Of a stretch of 8,582 bases of DNA, positions 6,488 through 8,582 are shown piece after piece (position 1 is the stretch's first letter; each line of letters begins with the position of its first letter). The stretch comes from Pseudomonadota bacterium (lineage in GTDB: Bacteria; Pseudomonadota; Alphaproteobacteria; Rhodospirillales; Magnetospirillaceae). The position numbers were made by a program, and so were the translations under genes. The DNA lies in assembly GCA_023437865.1 (NCBI GenBank), contig JAEZFE010000294.1:1-8582 (forward strand), written 5' to 3'. Below the pieces are notes generated by a model. That model ran no database searches. It saw nothing but the letters and a program-made list of their open reading frames with translations, and was not told where the DNA came from.

Positions 6488-6597
6488 CGCCCCCAGGCCC
6501 GCACATGCCATGATCTCGCCATCAACCGGACATAGGGATGGCGCAAAGGGGGTAGATGCTCCTCTCCATCGCATAACTCTCCCCGAGAGAAACGTCC

Positions 6598-7476
6598 ATG
6601 ATCCGCAAAGCCGTTCTTCCCGTTGCCGGTATGGGTACCCGTGTGCTTCCCGCCACCAAGGTGCTGCCCAAGGAGCTGTTGCCGGTCGTCGACAAGCCGC
6701 TGATCCAGTACGCCGTCGAAGAGGCCGCCGAGGCCGGGATCACCGAGATCGTGCTGGTCACCGCCAAGGGCAAGGAATTGCTGGCCGATCATTTCGACAC
6801 CTCGGCGGAGCTTGAGCGCCAGTTGGAGGCGCGCGGCAAGACCGAATTGCTGGAGATCGCCCGCAGCACCTGCCCCAAGGGCGTCACCATCACCACCGTG
6901 CGCCAGCCCGCTCCGCTGGGCCTGGGCCACGCGGTGTGGTGCGCCAAGCCGGTGGTCGGCAACGAACCCTTCGCCGTGCTGCTGCCCGACGACCTGATCA
7001 TGGGCAAGCCGGGCTGCCTCAAGCAGATGGTCGAGCAGTGGAACCAGACGCGCGGCCATCTGGTGGCGGTCGAAAACGTGCCGCTCGAACAGGTGAACCG
7101 TTACGGCATCCTCGATGTGGTCGAGGAAAAGGGCCAGGTCGCCAAGGCGCGTGGCATGGTCGAGAAGCCCAAGCCCGAGGAGGCCCCGTCCACCCTGTCG
7201 GTCATCGGTCGCTACATCCTGGAGCCCGCGGTGTTCGATTATCTGGACAGGAAGCAGAAGGGTCAGGGCGGCGAAATCCAGCTGACCGACGCCATCGCCG
7301 CCTCCATCGCCCAGGTGGGCCTGTCGGGCTTCCGCTTCGTTGGTACCCGCTATGATTGCGGCAACAAGGCGGGCTATGTGACCGCCATCATCGATCAGGC
7401 GCTGGCCCATCCCGAAACTGCTGCCGCCATCTACGCCCATCTGGACGCATTGAGAGGTGGCCGCCGGGTGGCCTGA
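6598..7476 (+). CDS. galU: UTP--glucose-1-phosphate uridylyltransferase (UDP-glucose pyrophosphorylase)
   Basis: Cytoplasmic enzyme making UDP-glucose and pyrophosphate from UTP and glucose-1-phosphate, feeding lipopolysaccharide, exopolysaccharide and glucan synthesis. At 292 residues it is the normal bacterial GalU length. Signature features are the nucleotide-binding loop GMGTRVLPATK (11-21) followed by KELLPVVDKP (25-34), the RQPAPLGLGHAV segment (102-113), the LPDD metal-binding region (129-132), EKPKPEEAPS (189-198), GRYIL (204-208) and GEIQLTDAI (225-233). The ATG at 6598 lies eight bases after GAGAGA and starts directly at the fold. It is divergent from recQ across 125 bases. A hemerythrin gene follows on the same strand after an 82-base gap that has its own promoter-like sequence, so co-transcription is not assumed. 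No anomalies. Confidence 0.96.
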   Translation: MIRKAVLPVAGMGTRVLPATKVLPKELLPVVDKPLIQYAVEEAAEAGITEIVLVTAKGKELLADHFDTSAELERQLEARGKTELLEIARSTCPKGVTITTVRQPAPLGLGHAVWCAKPVVGNEPFAVLLPDDLIMGKPGCLKQMVEQWNQTRGHLVAVENVPLEQVNRYGILDVVEEKGQVAKARGMVEKPKPEEAPSTLSVIGRYILEPAVFDYLDRKQKGQGGEIQLTDAIAASIAQVGLSGFRFVGTRYDCGNKAGYVTAIIDQALAHPETAAAIYAHLDALRGGRRVA

Positions 7477-7499
7477 ACAAGCCACATACCTTCGCCAAG

Positions 7500-7528
7500 T
7501 TGCGCACATGGTGGCCGGCACGTAAATT
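7500..7528 (+). promoter_or_regulatory. Candidate promoter for the hemerythrin gene
   Basis: TTGCGC (7500-7505) and TAAATT (7523-7528) are separated by exactly 17 bases, matching the -35 and -10 consensus at three and four positions. Expected initiation near 7535 is about 24 bases before the ATG at 7559. The -10 box overlaps the palindrome at 7525-7543, which would suit control by a bound repressor. Confidence 0.35.
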
Positions 7529-7543
7529 GGAATTAATCCAATT
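7525..7543. promoter_or_regulatory. AT-rich perfect palindrome, candidate operator
   Basis: AATTGGA (7525-7531) and TCCAATT (7537-7543) are perfect inverted 7-base arms around ATTAA. This 19-base AT-rich palindrome stands out in a GC-rich genome. It sits across the candidate -10 and start point of the hemerythrin gene. Size and symmetry suit a dimeric helix-turn-helix regulator; which one cannot be told from the sequence. Confidence 0.45.
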
Positions 7544-7558
7544 ACTGTGCTGGCCATC

Positions 7559-8044
7559 ATGCGTCCACTCTGGCTCCGCAGCATGAACCTGGGCATCGAG
7601 GATCTGGATGCCGAACATCGTCACCTCTACGAACTGCTGGAGGAGGTGACGGTGCATGTCGAGGACGGCAACGTCTCCGGCGCCCGCGTCCTGGCCGAGG
7701 AACTGCTGATCGCCACCGACGAAAACTTCCGGGGCGAGGAAGCCAGCATGGTGGCGACCGCTTATCCGCGCATGGCCGAGCATTTGCGCAGCCACGGTGT
7801 GGGCCGCCGCTTTTTGCGTGAACTGGTGGCTGCCACCCGCGACGGCCGCATGGTCCATGCCCAGACCATGATCCAGCAATACGCTGCCCATCACTTCCGC
7901 CACCTGATTGTCGATGATGGATTGCTGGCAGAGTGGCTGAAAGACAATCCCTCTCCCTCGGCGTGGCGGGGGGAGGGGGCGCCGCTGGGCTTCGCCCCGC
8001 GCCTCCGCTCCCAATCGGCCTCCGCCAGGGGCGTCGGAATATAA
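7559..8044 (+). CDS. Bacteriohemerythrin with an altered iron-ligand residue and a repeat-like C-terminal tail
   Basis: Single-domain hemerythrin-like protein; the family binds O2 at a non-heme di-iron site for oxygen storage, delivery or sensing. The ATG at 7559 gives the usual N-terminus (a Trp at 5, then GIEDLDAEH at 12-20); a GTG at 7547 is possible, and no Shine-Dalgarno is obvious for either. Expected ligands are His20, Glu60 (in EE), His75 and His79 in AEHLRSH, and His115 plus Asp120 in HLIVDD. The His that normally precedes F-x-x-E-E is Asn56 (NFRGEE), so one of the five His ligands is missing. The domain ends near residue 130. Residues 131-161 are an Arg/Ser/Ala/Gly-rich tail encoded by palindromic GC-rich DNA. 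The gene follows galU and is convergent with amtB. Family assignment is firm; O2-binding ability is uncertain. Confidence 0.88.
   Translation: MRPLWLRSMNLGIEDLDAEHRHLYELLEEVTVHVEDGNVSGARVLAEELLIATDENFRGEEASMVATAYPRMAEHLRSHGVGRRFLRELVAATRDGRMVHAQTMIQQYAAHHFRHLIVDDGLLAEWLKDNPSPSAWRGEGAPLGFAPRLRSQSASARGVGI
7949..7998. repeat. Palindromic GC-rich element inside the hemerythrin 3' end
   Basis: In RNA, bases 7949-7959 (CCCUCUCCCUC) can form an 11-pair stem, including two G-U pairs, with 7969-7979 around a 9-base loop. A second stem pairs GGGGCG (7976-7981) with CGCCCC (7993-7998); it overlaps the first stem's 3' arm. The DNA encodes the non-conserved tail after the hemerythrin domain. It looks like an interspersed palindromic repeat read through by the gene; copy number elsewhere cannot be seen here. 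Confidence 0.4.
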
Positions 8045-8045
8045 A

Positions 8046-8081
8046 AACGCCGGGCCCGTCTCCAGGCCCGGCGTTCTTCTT
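8046..8081. terminator. Strong bidirectional intrinsic terminator (hemerythrin / amtB)
   Basis: AACGCCGGGCC (8046-8056) is perfectly complementary to GGCCCGGCGTT (8065-8075) around an 8-base loop. On the minus strand the stem runs into TTTTTAT, a good terminator for amtB. On the plus strand it is followed by CTTCTT, weaker but usable for the hemerythrin gene, whose TAA ends at 8044. It is the best terminator in the window. Confidence 0.88.
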
Positions 8082-8091
8082 AGGCGAACCC

Positions 8092-8582
8092 TCAGTCGTG
8101 CACTGTTTCGCCGTGCAGCGCCAGGTCCAGACCTTCGGTTTCCACGTCCTTGCCGACGCGCAGGCCCATCACCGCGTCGATCAGCTTCAGCAGGATGATG
8201 CTGACGACGCCCGACCAGGCGATGGTGATCAGCACGCCTTCCAACTGGATCAGCACCTGGGCGGCATTGCCGTCGAGCAGGCCCGACTTGCCTTCGCCGC
8301 CGACGGCGGAGACGGCGAACACGCCGGTCAGGATGGCGCCGAGGATGCCGCCGAGGCCGTGGATGCCGAATACGTCCAGCGCGTCGTCATAGCCGAACGC
8401 CTTCTTGAGGCCGGAGACGCCCCAGTAGCAGACCGGGCCGGCGAGGATGCCCATGACAAGCGCGCCCGAGACCGAGACGAAGCCGCAGGCCGGGGTGATG
8501 ACGACCAGGCCGGCCACCGCGCCCGATACCGCGCCCAGCAGCGACGGCTTGCCGCGGATGACCCACTCGGCCACCGTCCACG
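8092..8582 (-). CDS. amtB: Ammonium transporter AmtB, C-terminal part
   Basis: Inner-membrane ammonium/ammonia channel of the Amt/MEP/Rh family; only the last 162 residues or so, of about 400-430, lie in the window, and the gene continues past the right edge. Visible features are RGKPSLLGAVSGAVAGLV, ITPACGFV, and LDVFGIHGLGG, whose His (codon at 8359-8361) corresponds to the second His of the pore twin-His pair (His318 in E. coli AmtB). A last membrane span and the conserved cytoplasmic tail (GLRVGKDVETEGLDLALHGE) follow; this tail is where the PII protein GlnK docks. AmtB genes usually sit next to glnK, which would lie upstream, outside the window. Apparent starts in the fragment (for example GTG at 8574) are internal. 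A strong terminator follows the stop. Confidence 0.96.
   Translation of the reverse strand, partial: WTVAEWVIRGKPSLLGAVSGAVAGLVVITPACGFVSVSGALVMGILAGPVCYWGVSGLKKAFGYDDALDVFGIHGLGGILGAILTGVFAVSAVGGEGKSGLLDGNAAQVLIQLEGVLITIAWSGVVSIILLKLIDAVMGLRVGKDVETEGLDLALHGETVHD

Noticed and set aside
5567..6535. 322-codon plus-strand open frame opposite recQ
   Set aside because: recQ motifs are complete on the minus strand; the opposite frame is a codon-bias shadow rich in Gly, Ala, Gln and Val.
7455..7485. Possible terminator after galU from GGCC-containing repeats
   Set aside because: Only four- or five-base pairings form, and no T tract follows.
6295..7596. 433-codon minus-strand open frame opposite galU and running into the recQ 5' end
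   Set aside because: galU is complete and canonical on the plus strand. The last part of this frame merely translates recQ DNA in a shifted frame, so it is not a frameshifted recQ.
1..8582. Search for CRISPR array, tRNA, rRNA, IS ends, attachment sites or a multi-gene defence or toxin-antitoxin system
   Set aside because: No regularly spaced direct repeats, tRNA cloverleaf, transposase frame or recognisable defence or toxin gene was seen on either strand.

Overview
The window is a high-GC (roughly 65%) chromosomal segment of an alphaproteobacterium. Gene content (polyamine ABC permeases, RecQ, GalU, a single-domain bacteriohemerythrin, AmtB) and protein style fit Rhodospirillales such as Magnetospirillum and relatives; the genus is an inference from recall, not from a search. 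The segment is ordinary chromosome with no IS element, CRISPR array, tRNA or rRNA that I can see. Both ends cut through genes, and no gene-free stretch exceeds 300 bases (the longest is about 176).

Layout: (1) 2-1260, the 3' half of potH and all of potI, overlapping by an ATGA, the end of a polyamine ABC importer operon. (2) 1373-1909, a small GH108-type muramidase with a C-terminal peptidoglycan-binding domain. Its leader contains two mutually exclusive hairpins, one terminator-like and one covering the Shine-Dalgarno. (3) 1954-3144 on the minus strand, an exported protein of unknown family with a Met/Gly-rich stretch, convergent with the muramidase across a shared hairpin. (4) 3321-4100, a DUF2189-type polytopic membrane protein, divergent from (3). 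(5) 4160-4678, a membrane-anchored hypothetical gene of about 43% GC, the clearest foreign-looking gene here. (6) 4685-6472 on the minus strand, a complete RecQ helicase. (7) 6598-7476, galU, divergent from recQ. (8) 7559-8044, a bacteriohemerythrin with one expected iron-ligand His replaced by Asn and a palindrome-rich C-terminal tail. (9) 8092-8582 on the minus strand, the C-terminal part of an AmtB ammonium transporter, convergent with (8) over a strong bidirectional terminator.

The genes do not form one pathway. They are short independent units: polyamine uptake, cell-wall cleavage, DNA repair, UDP-glucose supply, O2/iron binding and ammonium uptake. I found no convincing multi-gene novel system. 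The observations most worth checking are the muramidase leader RNA, the altered hemerythrin site with its AT-rich palindromic promoter region, the low-GC membrane protein, and the uncharacterised Met-rich exported protein.
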